A stretch of 64,000 bases of DNA from Tunturiibacter gelidiferens (GCF_014201335.1 NZ_JACHEB010000015.1:96938-160937); one strand, 5' to 3'. Positions 1-8,760 are shown, counted from the first letter of the stretch. Translations and numbers: made by a program. The notes: a model not told the origin generated them from the sequence alone.

Positions 1-2
1 CC

Positions 3-560
3 GCCCACGCCGAAATCTCCCATCAATTCAATGGAGAACCCGCGCTCGCGGAACGCGGATCCAATGTTGGCGCACACTTCAGCCTCATCACAGAAAACGT
101 AGCCGAAGCCCCCACCTCCGTCATCATCCACAATCTCTGGATGCGCTCGCCCGGCCACCGTGCCAACCTGCTCGATCCCAACGTAGATTCGATTGGAATC
201 GCTATAGTGACCCGCGATCACCAACTCTACGCAGTCGAGGACTTCGCCAGCACAGTTCAAACGCTCTCACTCAACCAGCAGGAGCGCACGGTTGCCGGCG
301 TTATCGCGCAATCGGGAATGCGCGTCGCCGCCACTACAGAAGAGGCCCGTCGAACATGCACAATGTCCTCTGGCTACGCGGGTTCTCGCCAACCCTGGTA
401 CATCATGCGATACACCGCAGGAAGCTTGAATCAAATTCCCGACCAACTCAAAAGCAAACTGGCGTCAGGCAAATATCACCAGGCCGTAGTCGGAGCCTGC
501 TCGACAACACGGAACAGCCCCTTCACGGCCTATAACATCGCCGTCCTCCTCTACCCCTAG
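3..560 (+). CDS. CAP/SCP-domain secreted protein, C-terminal part (5' truncated by window edge)
   Basis: The frame is open from the first bases of the window, so the start and any signal peptide lie upstream. The visible 185 residues contain the classic CAP (SCP/PR-1-like) signatures: a GAHFSLITENVA stretch, then HNLWMRSPGHRANLLDP followed by DSIGIAIV. In this family these form the central cavity and its His/Glu residues. Bacterial CAP proteins are extracytoplasmic, and their biochemical role is mostly unknown. The last ~110 residues lie outside the CAP fold and are not recognised; they include two Cys (one in RRTCTMSSGY, one in VGACSTT) that could form a disulfide. The gene ends 328 bp before tRNA-Asn with no gene between. 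Family call is firm, function is not. Confidence 0.8.
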   Translation, partial: AHAEISHQFNGEPALAERGSNVGAHFSLITENVAEAPTSVIIHNLWMRSPGHRANLLDPNVDSIGIAIVTRDHQLYAVEDFASTVQTLSLNQQERTVAGVIAQSGMRVAATTEEARRTCTMSSGYAGSRQPWYIMRYTAGSLNQIPDQLKSKLASGKYHQAVVGACSTTRNSPFTAYNIAVLLYP

Positions 561-818
561 TCTAAACAGCAGCAGATGCGCCAGCCTTAGCCATTCCCGG
601 AAGCTGCCATGCGATCTGGTCCTTGCCAGGGCTCTGAAAGCATCTATGCCCGGTCTATCCGGACAATGGCGCCTCGAGATGCTGCCCACAGCTCTCACAT
701 TGTCATCGTTTTGACTTCATAGTTGAAAGCAGTTCGGAGATACAGGCATTCGTCAATCTGATAAAAAGCGTTCTTTGCACCCATGGTGACTATTTGCACG
801 TAGCCATGACGGTAGCCT

Positions 819-847
819 TTGACCCCTCTATTCCGATTTGTTATAAC
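819..847 (+). promoter_or_regulatory. Sigma-70-type promoter of tRNA-Asn
   Basis: A -35 box TTGACC (819-824) is separated by 17 bp from a -10 box TATAAC (842-847). The predicted start of transcription is about 35 bp before the mature tRNA 5' end. Spacing and sequence are close to consensus and nothing else lies downstream, so this is probably the tRNA promoter. The rest of the gap 561-888 shows no convincing gene. Confidence 0.6.
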
Positions 848-888
848 TAAACAAGCGCGTGAGTCTCCCCGCGGGTCCAAAAAGACGT

Positions 889-963
<75 letters not shown>

Positions 964-1138
964 TATTATTATCAACAAGTTAGACCCTCAGCAACACCTC
1001 CCAAAAACCTCTCAAAAAGACCGATTGTGGGGGAATTTGTGGGTACCAGAAATAAAAAAAGTGACTAATCGCGCGCAAGGATGAGCAATCGTCGAAGCGC
1101 GATGTGATTATTTTGGGAATTGCTTTCGGTCCGAGCGA

Positions 1139-2243
1139 CTAGGCAACTTTCGAACGTTTCGGAGGGCCTGAACCCACCTTTTTTTGCGGGTTGCGTTTGA
1201 CGATAGACTCCAATGCGTCTCGTTTCGCTTCCATCCGAATATGGCTGTAATGCTTCAACATGCTCTTGGAGACATGGCCGGCAATATCCATAATGGTTTG
1301 GTCCCCATCCCCGCTTTCAGCCAGGTCCGTGATCATCGTATGGCGATGGTCATGCCAACGCCCGGTAACTTTAGCTTTCTTCCGAACGTTATTCCAGGCG
1401 GTCTTTAGGGCGGTGACAGGTTTGGTGGGATCGTTCGGACGCGGCTTTCCGAAAGGGAAGACGTACCAGCCGGGTTCAGTCGCCGCAAACCGTTCCTTAT
1501 ACCACTCGGCATATTCGTTCATCGTTTTGGCCAGAGAGGAATTTAGAGGAATCGTTCGTCCCTCACCTGCCTCCGTCTTACTTTCTCCGACAGTCAGATA
1601 ACTTCGCTTTAGGTTGATCTGGCCCCAGGTGAGCTGTTTGAGCTCGGCATCCCGTATGCCTGCGTTAAGAGCGAGCATGATGGCGGGATAGATGTGCGGC
1701 GAACGGGCGCTCTTCGCCACCTCTAACATCCGAACCTTTTCTTCTGAATATGCCTTGCCGATAGACTTGCCAACCTTGAGCTTCAGCAGCTTTCGCTTTT
1801 ATAAGACGAACGCGAAGAATGTCACCAAGTTCATCCATGATACGAAGCAGAAAGCCAACCTCTTCATTAACGGTCTTGGGAGCTGCACCTTCCCTCAATC
1901 GTTCATTTTGGTAGGAGGTTATCGTAGCCTCGTTACAGTCGACAAACATCTTGCTCCCGACGATTCGCTTGACGTGTGAAACCGCATAGTCTGCGAAAAC
2001 CGCTGATTGTGGGTGACGCAACTTATAAGCGGTAAGATATTCCCCTGCCATATCCCCAACTGTTCGCACTCGTTCGTGCCGAGTGTCCGACACGTTGTTG
2101 AACCCCTCTTCCAGCTCGCGCTTTCGATTCCGTTCGGCGGTTCGAGCCAATGTCTTTGACGTGCTCTTGCTCGATTCCCTAATACGTCTTCCCGAAAAGG
2201 GAAACTCGTACCACCAGATCTCACCACGCTGAAAGATCGCCAT
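1139..2243 (-). pseudogene. Phage/ICE-type tyrosine integrase, frameshifted
   Basis: The gene would encode a site-specific tyrosine recombinase for integration and excision of a mobile element. The N-terminal arm and core-binding part are read from 2243 (start MAIFQRGEIWWYEF) to about 1800. The catalytic part is read in another frame to 1139. The catalytic half is well preserved: Arg in NAGIRDAELKQLTW, Lys in ESKTEAGEG, HDHRH, GHVSKSMLKHY with the final His and nucleophilic Tyr. The break lies near 1785-1800, where the downstream frame reads LKLKVGKSIGKAYSEEEKVR, a segment typical of these integrases, while the upstream frame runs on into unrelated residues. One small indel therefore splits the gene. 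It is transcribed toward tRNA-Asn, 176 bp away, which suggests that tRNA was the target. A sequencing error would restore an intact gene; programmed frameshifting is unlikely, as no slippery site is evident. Confidence 0.85.
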
Positions 2244-2245
2244 GC

Positions 2246-2491
2246 CTACCCTCGTTTTTGAATCCGGTCGCGCCCGGAATGGATGGATGCCGGGGGGATG
2301 CGTTCCATTTCGCCCATCCCACCACTAGGCTGCGCTTCCATCCACAGGGTTAAATCGTACTCCCCGTAACGGACTAGACTTCCCAGTTTTCGAAACTTCG
2401 GTCCCTGATTTTCTAGCCTCCAGCGCCGGAGGGTTGCCAGACTCACGTGAATCCGATCAGACAGTTCGATTTCCGTTAAAAATTGGTTCAT
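2246..2491 (-). CDS. Small helix-turn-helix protein, excisionase/AlpA-like
   Basis: An 81-residue protein immediately upstream of the integrase (2-bp gap, same strand), so probably co-transcribed with it. Residues 5-55 form a MerR/AlpA-type winged helix: LTEIELSDRIHVSLATLRRW then FRKLGSLVRYGEYDLTLWM, the pattern of excisionase-family DNA-binding domains. In integrative elements such proteins act as recombination directionality factors or activate the integrase gene. The C-terminal 25 residues (PSGGMGEMERIPPASIHSG) are low complexity and not recognised. The reading frame is intact although the integrase beside it is broken. Confidence 0.7.
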   Translation of the reverse strand: MNQFLTEIELSDRIHVSLATLRRWRLENQGPKFRKLGSLVRYGEYDLTLWMEAQPSGGMGEMERIPPASIHSGRDRIQKRG

Positions 2492-2773
2492 TATTCTTCT
2501 TTCCCTTCTAGCGAAAATTGTTCAAAATAAGAAAATGATGCTTGAGATCGTCTCCGCAGCGATGTCGAAGCATCGGGTAGAGCATTAGCGACAAGCATCG
2601 GCGAACTGTGAATCTGAGTCCAATTCCAATTGGTTTGGGCGCTATTCCATTTAGGAATAACGAGGACGCTGACCGTGCTTAGGACGCGGCATCGTTCGAG
2701 CCTTCAACCCGCATCTAAAGGTATGCACCGCAGTCTGGATATCCCGAATTGAGCAGTACAAGGGAGGCTGGAG

Positions 2774-3208
2774 ATGGGGCAAAATGACATCAGGCTGATG
2801 GAAGCCGCGATTGCGCTGGTGGAAGAACTCAATTTTTCCAGAGCCGCGCAGAAACTACATATAACTCAACCGGCTTTGACAAAGAGAATCTCTGAACTGG
2901 AAGACCGTCTTGGCATTCCGCTCTTTCCCCGGGATCACCAGATGGTTGAAGTCAACGATTCGGCTCGAGCTTTTGTCGAAGAGGCACGAATATCCGTACT
3001 TCATGCCGAGCGGGCATTTCAGGCTGCTAGAAGAGCAGCGCGGGGCGTGGATATCGTGTTGAACGTCGGGAAGTCGCCCTATACCGATCCGTTTCTAGTC
3101 TCGACTTTGTTGTCGATTCGATTGCCCGTCGTAATCGCGTTGAGGTCGATCAGTGCCAGATTCATCGTGTGTCCGCATTTGGGGCAAATATGCAGTCGAC
3201 CCCTCTGA
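2774..3208 (+). pseudogene. LysR-family regulator, N-terminal remnant
   Basis: The first ~110 residues are a normal LysR-type start: winged HTH with ALVEELNFSRAAQKLHITQP and TKRISELEDRLGIPLFPRD, then the linker helix. The beginning of the effector-binding domain (VLNVGKSPYTDPFLVSTLLSI) is present, but similarity stops near 3118. The remaining ~30 residues look random before a stop at 3208; LysR proteins are normally about 300 residues. DNA after 3118 reads better on the minus strand, where a CPKCGHTMNLALIDLN-type fragment can be followed, so the LysR gene seems to have been cut and joined to another gene piece. A product with only the HTH is unlikely to work as a regulator. Confidence 0.75.
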
Positions 3209-3348
3209 ACAACACCAGAGGAATAACTCGCGGACCTGAATTTCTTCGCTCAGAGAGTCAACTTCTTCGAATGGCCAGTCCATTGACGAGGCAAATGGTC
3301 TTAGCAACGCGGTTGTAGAATTTAAGAAGATCAGAGGTTGGTCCAGAC

Positions 3349-3804
3349 ATGCCGAATTACACAAAAAGTGCGGAAGCGATCTCCCGCCTTTCTTCTGAGG
3401 AGTTCCAAGTCACACAGCAAGGCGGAACCGAACGACCTTTTGAAAACGCCTTTTGGGATCATGATGAAGCTGGTATCTACGTGGACATCGTATCGGGCGA
3501 GCCGCTCTTCTCTTCGCTAGACAAGTTCGGCAGCAATTGCGGTTGGCCAAGCTTCGCTAAACCAGTTGAACCAAGCAATGTGGACGAACGATCAGATCAA
3601 AGTCACGGCATGAGCCGAACGGAAGTACGATCGACCCACGGTGACAGCCATTTGGGACATATCTTTGATGATGGCCCCAAAGACCTTGGGGGACTACGCT
3701 ATTGCATCAATTCCGCGTCGCTTCGATTCATTCCTCTTGATGAGTTGGAGAGCGAAGGGTACGGCAAGTATCTCGAGCTGTTCGAGAAAAAAGGACTGGA
3801 GTAA
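3349..3804 (+). CDS. msrB: Peptide methionine-(R)-S-oxide reductase MsrB
   Basis: MsrB reduces the R epimer of methionine sulfoxide in proteins using thioredoxin. The 151-residue product has the full SelR fold: GGTERPFENAFWDHDEAGIY, LDKFGSNCGWPSF, the DSHLGHIFDDGPKD segment with its substrate-binding His residues, and GLRYCINSASLRF with the catalytic Cys. The Cys in SNCGWPSF is at the position of the resolving Cys of one-zinc-site-free MsrB enzymes, and no zinc-binding CxxC pairs are seen. There is no signal peptide, so it is cytoplasmic. It stops 4 bp before msrA, forming a two-gene operon that repairs both epimers. Confidence 0.93.
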   Translation: MPNYTKSAEAISRLSSEEFQVTQQGGTERPFENAFWDHDEAGIYVDIVSGEPLFSSLDKFGSNCGWPSFAKPVEPSNVDERSDQSHGMSRTEVRSTHGDSHLGHIFDDGPKDLGGLRYCINSASLRFIPLDELESEGYGKYLELFEKKGLE

Positions 3805-3808
3805 CGGC

Positions 3809-4318
3809 ATGACATCATCGAACGAGCGCGCAATTCTCGCAGGCGGATGCTTTTGGGGAATGCAGGATCTCTTGCGCAGCTTCCCGGGCGTAATTACGAC
3901 GCGGGTCGGATATACGGGCGGCACTATTGCAAACGCGACCTACCGTAATCATGAAGGGCACGCTGAAGCAATCGAAATTGTCTTCGACCCTCAACAGCTC
4001 ACCTATCGTCTCCTCCTAGAGTTCTTCTTCCAGATTCACGATCCTACGACGTTGAATCGTCAGGGGAATGACACCGGCACGAGCTATCGCTCGGCGATCT
4101 TTTTCACGACAGACGAACAGAAGCGGATTGCGGAAGACACAATCGCGGACGTCAATGCCTCCGAACTGTGGCCCGGCAAAGTCGTGACCGAAGTAGTTCC
4201 GGCAGGTACATTCTGGGAGGCCGAGCCGGAGCATCAGGATTATCTCGAGCGTCTTCCAAATGGATATACCTGCCATTTCATCAGACCGAATTGGAGACTT
4301 CCAAAGCGAGCTGCCTGA
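3809..4318 (+). CDS. msrA: Peptide methionine-(S)-S-oxide reductase MsrA
   Basis: MsrA reduces methionine-S-sulfoxide. The ATG at 3809 is chosen because it directly follows msrB (4-bp gap) and puts the catalytic motif AGGCFWGMQDLL near the N-terminus; the frame is open further upstream only inside msrB. Family features are GVITTRVGYTGG, YRNHEGHAEAIEIVFDP, FFQIHDPTTLNRQGNDTGTSYRS and EPEHQDYL, in the normal order for a 169-residue MsrA. It has a Met after GCFWG where many MsrA have an Ala, Gly or Cys, a minor variation. Co-transcription with msrB is likely. The upstream LysR remnant is broken, so regulation by it is improbable. Confidence 0.93.
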   Translation: MTSSNERAILAGGCFWGMQDLLRSFPGVITTRVGYTGGTIANATYRNHEGHAEAIEIVFDPQQLTYRLLLEFFFQIHDPTTLNRQGNDTGTSYRSAIFFTTDEQKRIAEDTIADVNASELWPGKVVTEVVPAGTFWEAEPEHQDYLERLPNGYTCHFIRPNWRLPKRAA

Positions 4319-4511
4319 GCGCGCTTGAAGTCTCATGGCTTCGCGTAAGGTCGTCTGCTGTGTCGGAAGGTTTTTTGTTGCGGAGCCCCCATCCTTTCGC
4401 ACTACAAGTCCGCGAAACACCCGCACAGTTCAGCCTGATTCAGTCCTATGCAGCAAATAGCTAAGACCGTTGGAAAGTCGGTCGAGAACTCGGCCCTGAA
4501 TTGAGACGAAT

Positions 4512-6011
4512 TTGACTAGTAAGAGGGCTTCGCACGTAGCCACTCCGGATCAGGCGCAATCACGCCGAAACCGTGGAAAGACAGTCCGTCGCAGTCTTGT
4601 GGAGGCAAGCGAAGCACAGGACGCGGCACTTCTAGCCCGCGAACTGCGTACCTCGCAGACTCAGCAGGAACTTGCCGTGATTGTCGTGGTCGAGTTCACG
4701 GGAGAACTCCGCAAGCGCAAGCTTACGGCGGCCGCTCGACTTGCCCGAACCGCGGCTTCTGTCATGGCGGGAGAGGAAGACCTCCCAGGCAACGAAGCCT
4801 CCGCCCTCGACTTGGATGCGAGCCGCACAGAGTTCGAGGAACTCGCCCGATCGGCCGGTGCGACCATTGCGGCTACTCTCGTTCAGCGCCGCCAAAAGCC
4901 AGATGCCTCAAGCCTCGTCGGTCAGGGCAAACTCGACGAAATCGTTGACGTTGTGGCCAGCACCAACGCGTCGCTTGTTCTCTTCGATCACGACCTCACA
5001 CCTTCGCAGCTTCGCAACATCGAATCCCGGCTACCCTGCCATGTAATCGACCGTTCGCAGCTCATCCTCGACATATTCGCGCGCCATGCCAAGACCCGGG
5101 AGGGCCAGCTCCAGGTAGAACTCGCACAGCTCAAATACCAGCTGCCCCGCCTCGCCGGACGCGGTCGCGCCATGTCGCAGCTCGGCGGCGGCATCGGAAC
5201 CCGCGGCCCTGGCGAAACTCAGCTTGAAACCGATCGGCGTAAGATCAACCTTCGGATCGATCACATCAAAACCCAGCTCGACGCTGTCCGTCGCATTCGC
5301 CGCCAGCAGCGGCAGCGGCGCGAAGCAGTCCCGGTCCCTGTGGTCGCCCTCGTCGGTTATACCAACGCCGGCAAGAGCACGCTCTTCAATGCCTTGACTG
5401 AAGCCGGTGTGCTCGAATCGGCGCGTATGTTCGCTACTCTTGACCCCAAACTCCGGCAGCTGCAGCTTCCTTCCCGACGCAAGATCCTGCTGTCTGATAC
5501 CGTCGGCTTCATACGCAATCTTCCCCACACACTTGTTACAAGCTTCCGCGCCACCCTTGAAGAAGTCGAGCGAGCCGAAATTCTTCTCCACGTTCAGGAT
5601 GCCTCTAGTCCTATGCGCGAGGAGCAGAAAATTCAGGTTAAAAAAGTCTTAGCCGAGCTAGGAGTATCGGCCAAGCCCGTCATCCAGGTCTTGAACAAGA
5701 CCGACCTCATCCCGTTGCGGGAACTCGCCCACCTCTCCCGAGATCGCGAAGCGATTCCCGTCTCCTCGCTTCAGCGTACGGGCCTTGACCAACTTCTGAA
5801 GGCCGTCGATGCGGCGCTCGTGGTCGACCCGCTCGTCGAGTCAAGCTTTAGGCTCCCGCAATCAGAAGGCTCCATACTTACCGCCCTCGAAAGGGGCGCA
5901 ATCATCAACGAGAAACGCTTCGAAGGCAACCTAGTCTTTTTCCGAGCCCGCGGACCGGCATCCCTTCTTGACCGGTACTGCCGTTTCCGTGAGAAACATC
6001 ACCTATCCTAA
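4512..6011 (+). CDS. hflX: GTPase HflX, ribosome-associated
   Basis: HflX is a translational GTPase that splits stalled or heat-damaged 70S ribosomes. The 499-residue product starts with TTG at 4512, the first start in the open frame. The first ~70 residues are an Arg/Lys-rich extension, so a later start cannot be excluded. The HflX N-domain follows (ATLVQRRQKPDASSLVGQGK to RSQLILDIFARHAKTREGQ), then the glycine-rich linker GGGIGTRGPGETQLETDRR. The G domain has G1 GYTNAGKS at about residues 281-288, G3 DTVGF near 329 and G4 NKTD near 395. It is monocistronic here, with IS110 DNA starting about 120 bp downstream. Confidence 0.93.
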   Translation: MTSKRASHVATPDQAQSRRNRGKTVRRSLVEASEAQDAALLARELRTSQTQQELAVIVVVEFTGELRKRKLTAAARLARTAASVMAGEEDLPGNEASALDLDASRTEFEELARSAGATIAATLVQRRQKPDASSLVGQGKLDEIVDVVASTNASLVLFDHDLTPSQLRNIESRLPCHVIDRSQLILDIFARHAKTREGQLQVELAQLKYQLPRLAGRGRAMSQLGGGIGTRGPGETQLETDRRKINLRIDHIKTQLDAVRRIRRQQRQRREAVPVPVVALVGYTNAGKSTLFNALTEAGVLESARMFATLDPKLRQLQLPSRRKILLSDTVGFIRNLPHTLVTSFRATLEEVERAEILLHVQDASSPMREEQKIQVKKVLAELGVSAKPVIQVLNKTDLIPLRELAHLSRDREAIPVSSLQRTGLDQLLKAVDAALVVDPLVESSFRLPQSEGSILTALERGAIINEKRFEGNLVFFRARGPASLLDRYCRFREKHHLS

Positions 6012-6145
6012 CGAACGTGTGCGAACGAAGCATACAGAATTATCCATCGGACTTAAGAATAGGCAAGTCTCCGAGCCTAAGGCACAAACCAATACCGCGT
6101 CGCTCCACCGCCGGTTGGATTAGTCACTACAAGCCGACTAATGAG

Positions 6146-6157
6146 ATGGTCCGCCGC
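6146..6157 (+). repeat. Left sub-terminal inverted repeat of IS copy A
   Basis: ATGGTCCGCCGC is the exact reverse complement of 7515-7526 and is also present at the left end of copy B. Confidence 0.85.
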
Positions 6158-6219
6158 TTGATTCCCCTGCCTGAGCAGGAGGATCGTGAAGGCAGCTTCT
6201 TACAAGGAGGATCATCGTT

Positions 6220-7251
6220 ATGCAGATACATTCAGTTGGCATCGATCTGGGCAAGACGACCTTTCATTTGGTAGCACTCGGAGCGTCTAGCAAGGTGCTC
6301 GTGAAGAAGAAGTTCACGCAGCGCCAGCTACTGACGTACACCGCGAACATGCAGACATCGCTGATCGGTTTGGAAGCCTGTTCAGGAGCGCACTTTCTGG
6401 CACGGGCATTGCGGAAGCAGGGCCACGACGTTCGGTTGATCCCAGCCCAGTTCGTGAAGCCTCTCGTGAAGTCTAACAAGAACGACTTCGTGGATGCCGA
6501 AGCTATCGCTGAAGCCGTCGAGCGCAAGAACATGCGCTTCGTTCCGATCAAGACGGATGATCAGCTGGACCTCCAGGCTATCCACCGAGTGCGCGACCGG
6601 CTTATCTCGCGGCGCATAGCAGTCATCAACCAGTTAAGGGCATTCCTGCTCGAACGAGGGATGGTCTTTGCGCAGACACCAGCGAAGCTCAAGGCTGCAA
6701 TGGCTGACATCCTCGAGAACGCGGAAGCGGATCTGACACCGCAGATGCGCAGCCTCATCGACATTCTGTGGAGTGAGTGGATGACGGTTGAACAACAGAT
6801 CGAAGAACTCACCACGGAGTTGGAACGGATCTCCGCTGCAGACGCCGGTTGCACCCGCATTCGTCAGATACCAGGCATTGGACCGATCGTAGCCACGGCC
6901 ATCGTTGCCGCCATCGGCAACGGAGCTGCCTTCCGTAAGGGGCGAGACTTCGCAGCATGGCTTGGGGTCGTGCCACGGCAGTATTCCACTGGAGGCAAGG
7001 CGAAGATGCTCGGCATCAGCAAGCGTGGCAACGTCTATCTACGCAAGGTTCTGATCCATGGTGCACGAGCTGCCGTGTTGCGGATCAAGCGAGATCGAGC
7101 ACCCATCGGGCCCTGGCTGGATCGACTGGACGCCAGAGCTCCCAAGAACGTTGTCGTGGTTGCTATGGCGAACAAGCTGGCACGCATCGCATGGGCCGTA
7201 CTATCAAGCGGCGAAGACTATAGACCACTATCGAGCGTCTCCGCAGCATGA
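6220..7251 (+). CDS. IS110-family transposase (DEDD recombinase), copy A
   Basis: A 343-residue IS110/IS1111 transposase with an N-terminal RuvC-like DEDD domain and a C-terminal transposase_20 domain that carries the conserved Ser. Visible landmarks are VGIDLGKTTFHLVALG (first Asp), IGLEACSGAHFLARAL (Glu), SNKNDFVDAEAIAEAVERKN (Asp pair), IPGIGPIVATAIVAAIG, then FAAWLGVVPRQYSTGGKAKM and GISKRGNVYLRK. An AGGAGG ribosome binding site at 6205-6210 sits 9 bp before ATG 6220. These enzymes recombine DNA directed by a structured RNA made from the element's noncoding end. The protein is clearly a close paralogue of copy B; most differences are conservative. Confidence 0.93.
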   Translation: MQIHSVGIDLGKTTFHLVALGASSKVLVKKKFTQRQLLTYTANMQTSLIGLEACSGAHFLARALRKQGHDVRLIPAQFVKPLVKSNKNDFVDAEAIAEAVERKNMRFVPIKTDDQLDLQAIHRVRDRLISRRIAVINQLRAFLLERGMVFAQTPAKLKAAMADILENAEADLTPQMRSLIDILWSEWMTVEQQIEELTTELERISAADAGCTRIRQIPGIGPIVATAIVAAIGNGAAFRKGRDFAAWLGVVPRQYSTGGKAKMLGISKRGNVYLRKVLIHGARAAVLRIKRDRAPIGPWLDRLDARAPKNVVVVAMANKLARIAWAVLSSGEDYRPLSSVSAA

Positions 7252-7296
7252 ACTGACAGTGCCAGTAACGGCGCCACATCAACGGATTTGAACTTA

Positions 7297-7514
7297 CCCA
7301 CCGAAGTCTGCACTGGAACAGCAAGGACGAAAGAACAGTCACAACGGCGTGCTTTCAACCTGATACCGATAATGGTCTCTCCAACGACCGACCGACTTGT
7401 AAGGACAGGCACGCAGCGGAACTCATCATGGCCAGGAGACACGTTCTCCACTCAAAGGCCGAATATATTGCCGCAGACTTGTATATCGCTCCGAAGCTTT
7501 TCCCTTGCAGTCCT
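7297..7514 (+). ncRNA. Predicted bridge (seek) RNA region of IS copy A
   Basis: The noncoding right end downstream of the transposase is strongly conserved between the two IS copies from CCCACCGAAGTCTGCAC onward, though it encodes no shared protein. Known IS1111-type elements express a targeting RNA from this location. A hairpin GGAGA (7435-7439), loop CACGT, TCTCC (7445-7449) keeps its stem in copy B but has a different loop, as expected for a guide loop. RNA boundaries were not computed; transcription could begin inside the transposase gene. Confidence 0.5.
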
Positions 7515-7526
7515 GCGGCGGACCAT
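7515..7526 (-). repeat. Right sub-terminal inverted repeat of IS copy A
   Basis: GCGGCGGACCAT is the exact reverse complement of 6146-6157. In copy B the same repeat extends to 13 bp. Confidence 0.85.
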
Positions 7527-7553
7527 ACATTCTCGGTAGTTATCGTGTCTCAA

Positions 7554-7579
7554 TGAGTGCATTGGCGAAAATGCACTCA
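7554..7579. terminator. Stem-loop between IS copy A and the NTF2-like gene
   Basis: A perfect 10-bp stem TGAGTGCATT (7554-7563) / AATGCACTCA (7570-7579) with a 6-nt loop lies 25 bp beyond the stop codon of the minus-strand gene ending at 7605. Position suggests a terminator for that gene, although a long U run is lacking. Confidence 0.5.
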
Positions 7580-7604
7580 CCGAGATCCGCCAATTTCAGA
7601 TGGG

Positions 7605-8021
7605 TTACAGCCTGGGGCTCGCGGCCATCTCGGAGGCCCGCGCCAGTGCTTGCGTATCGATGTACTCCCGAATCTTCGTCACCTTGCCGTTTCGAACGGT
7701 GATGTCGAAGACCCAGTCGTCCTTGAACGCCCTATTCGTGGCTTTGATTTTCCCCGTAGCGACGCCGACGACCAGAACCCGGTCTCCCTGCGCCACGAAT
7801 TCGGGGGGCTTTGGGTATGAGGTTTCCACCGTTTCGTTAGCCTTCTGAAGTAAATTCTCCAATCCCGCGTGCCCGCGGTGCGTGCCGGCCAGCGGCCAGT
7901 CCTCGCCCGGAACGATCCACTCAATATCTTCGGCAACCAACGCCAGCAGACCTTGCTTATCGCGGCTGCCCATTGCTGCAAAGAAATCCTTCACAATTTG
8001 GACATTCTTTTCGATGCTCAT
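7605..8021 (-). CDS. NTF2-like / SnoaL-like (ketosteroid isomerase fold) protein
   Basis: A 138-residue cytoplasmic protein with the cone-shaped NTF2 fold. It opens with a helix (NVQIVKDFFAAMGSRDKQGLLALVAEDIEWIVPG), has the GTHRGHAGLENLL segment and ends with a curved beta sheet (VVGVATGKIKATNRAF, DDWVFDITVRNGKVTKIREYID). Family members isomerise, hydrate or simply bind small hydrophobic molecules; no substrate can be read from sequence. It is the last gene of a minus-strand group with the F420/NADP reductase-like and SDR genes, so a role in processing a reactive small molecule is plausible. A GGAGAGATTCC ribosome-binding region lies just before ATG 8021. Confidence 0.8.
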   Translation of the reverse strand: MSIEKNVQIVKDFFAAMGSRDKQGLLALVAEDIEWIVPGEDWPLAGTHRGHAGLENLLQKANETVETSYPKPPEFVAQGDRVLVVGVATGKIKATNRAFKDDWVFDITVRNGKVTKIREYIDTQALARASEMAASPRL

Positions 8022-8086
8022 CGGAATCTCTCCTTTTCCCTTACCTCAAGCGTGTCCGATCCAATCGGACGTTTCGGAATCGTCGA

Positions 8087-8689
8087 TTACTGCTGCTTCT
8101 TGAACAAATCCTGAAAGATGAGCAGACCCCAAGTCTTGCCGCGTGCGTGGACTAACGCGCCACCCTCGTTGAACTTTCCAAGCTTGACGGGTGCGAACCC
8201 AAGTTGTTTGGCCAAATCCGCCACGGGAGCGATAGCGTCCTCGTCATCGCTCGACAGAAAGACGACCCGGTGGCCGCCCTCGACGATCGGGTCGGTAGCC
8301 AGTGTGGCCGCAACCAGGTGATTAAAACCCTTCACCAACTTGGCGCCGGTGAACGACTTCGCAACGAATGCGGAGGATGGGAGACCGTCCAGTTCCTCAG
8401 GTGGGACTGGAAACGAGTTCATCGCGTCGATGACTGTCTTGCCTTTCCAACTCGGCAGGGCCTTCGCAATCTCGCGATGTTCCCCGAACGGAACCGCCAA
8501 GATGATTGTGTCAGCCTCGAGTGCATCCCGCAGCGACTTGGCGACGACCGTGGGTCCAATCGCCCGAGCCTGCGGTGCCAACGCCTCGGGGGGCCGGCGA
8601 CTCGCAACGGCCACGTTGATATTCTTACGGGCAAAGGCTTGGGCGAGAGCCTGACCTATCTTTCCGAATCCTACAATTGCGTAGCTCAT
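8087..8689 (-). CDS. NADP-dependent F420 reductase-like oxidoreductase
   Basis: A 200-residue Rossmann protein of the NADP oxidoreductase/coenzyme-F420-dependent family. The nucleotide-binding loop VGFGKIGQALAQAFARKNI is at the N-terminus. DTIILAVPFGEHREIAKALPSW and KTVIDAMNSF follow, and the C-terminal FTGAKLVKGFNHLVAATLA helix is characteristic of the family (FNxxxA). ASRRPP after beta-2 favours NADP(H) through its Arg residues. Whether the partner is F420, a flavin or another acceptor cannot be told. It is flanked by an NTF2-like gene and an SDR gene on the same strand, with 65- and 71-bp gaps. Confidence 0.82.
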   Translation of the reverse strand: MSYAIVGFGKIGQALAQAFARKNINVAVASRRPPEALAPQARAIGPTVVAKSLRDALEADTIILAVPFGEHREIAKALPSWKGKTVIDAMNSFPVPPEELDGLPSSAFVAKSFTGAKLVKGFNHLVAATLATDPIVEGGHRVVFLSSDDEDAIAPVADLAKQLGFAPVKLGKFNEGGALVHARGKTWGLLIFQDLFKKQQ

Positions 8690-8760
8690 ATGTTCTCCTT
8701 TGATTTACCGAATCCTGCGGCGCTCCGAATAATCGACTGGAGCGCCGTTGGGCGAGTGCG

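Larger units (their letters stand above)
6131..7535 (+). mobile_element. IS110-family element, IS1111-type, copy A
   Basis: One transposase gene (6220-7251) lies between a short left end and a ~280-bp noncoding right end. The sequence matches copy B (about 11818-13235) from the shared AAGCCGACTAATGA at the left through the right end, which defines approximate limits. Sub-terminal 12-bp inverted repeats ATGGTCCGCCGC (6146-6157) and GCGGCGGACCAT (7515-7526) are typical of the IS1111 subgroup; classical IS110 members lack them. The transposase is intact, so the element may be active. Exact termini cannot be set from sequence alone, because this family has no terminal repeats and usually makes no target duplication. 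Confidence 0.85.

Noticed and set aside
1139..2243. Programmed ribosomal frameshift in the tRNA-Asn integrase
   Set aside because: No slippery heptamer with downstream structure was evident at 1785-1800, and tyrosine integrases are not known to use one.
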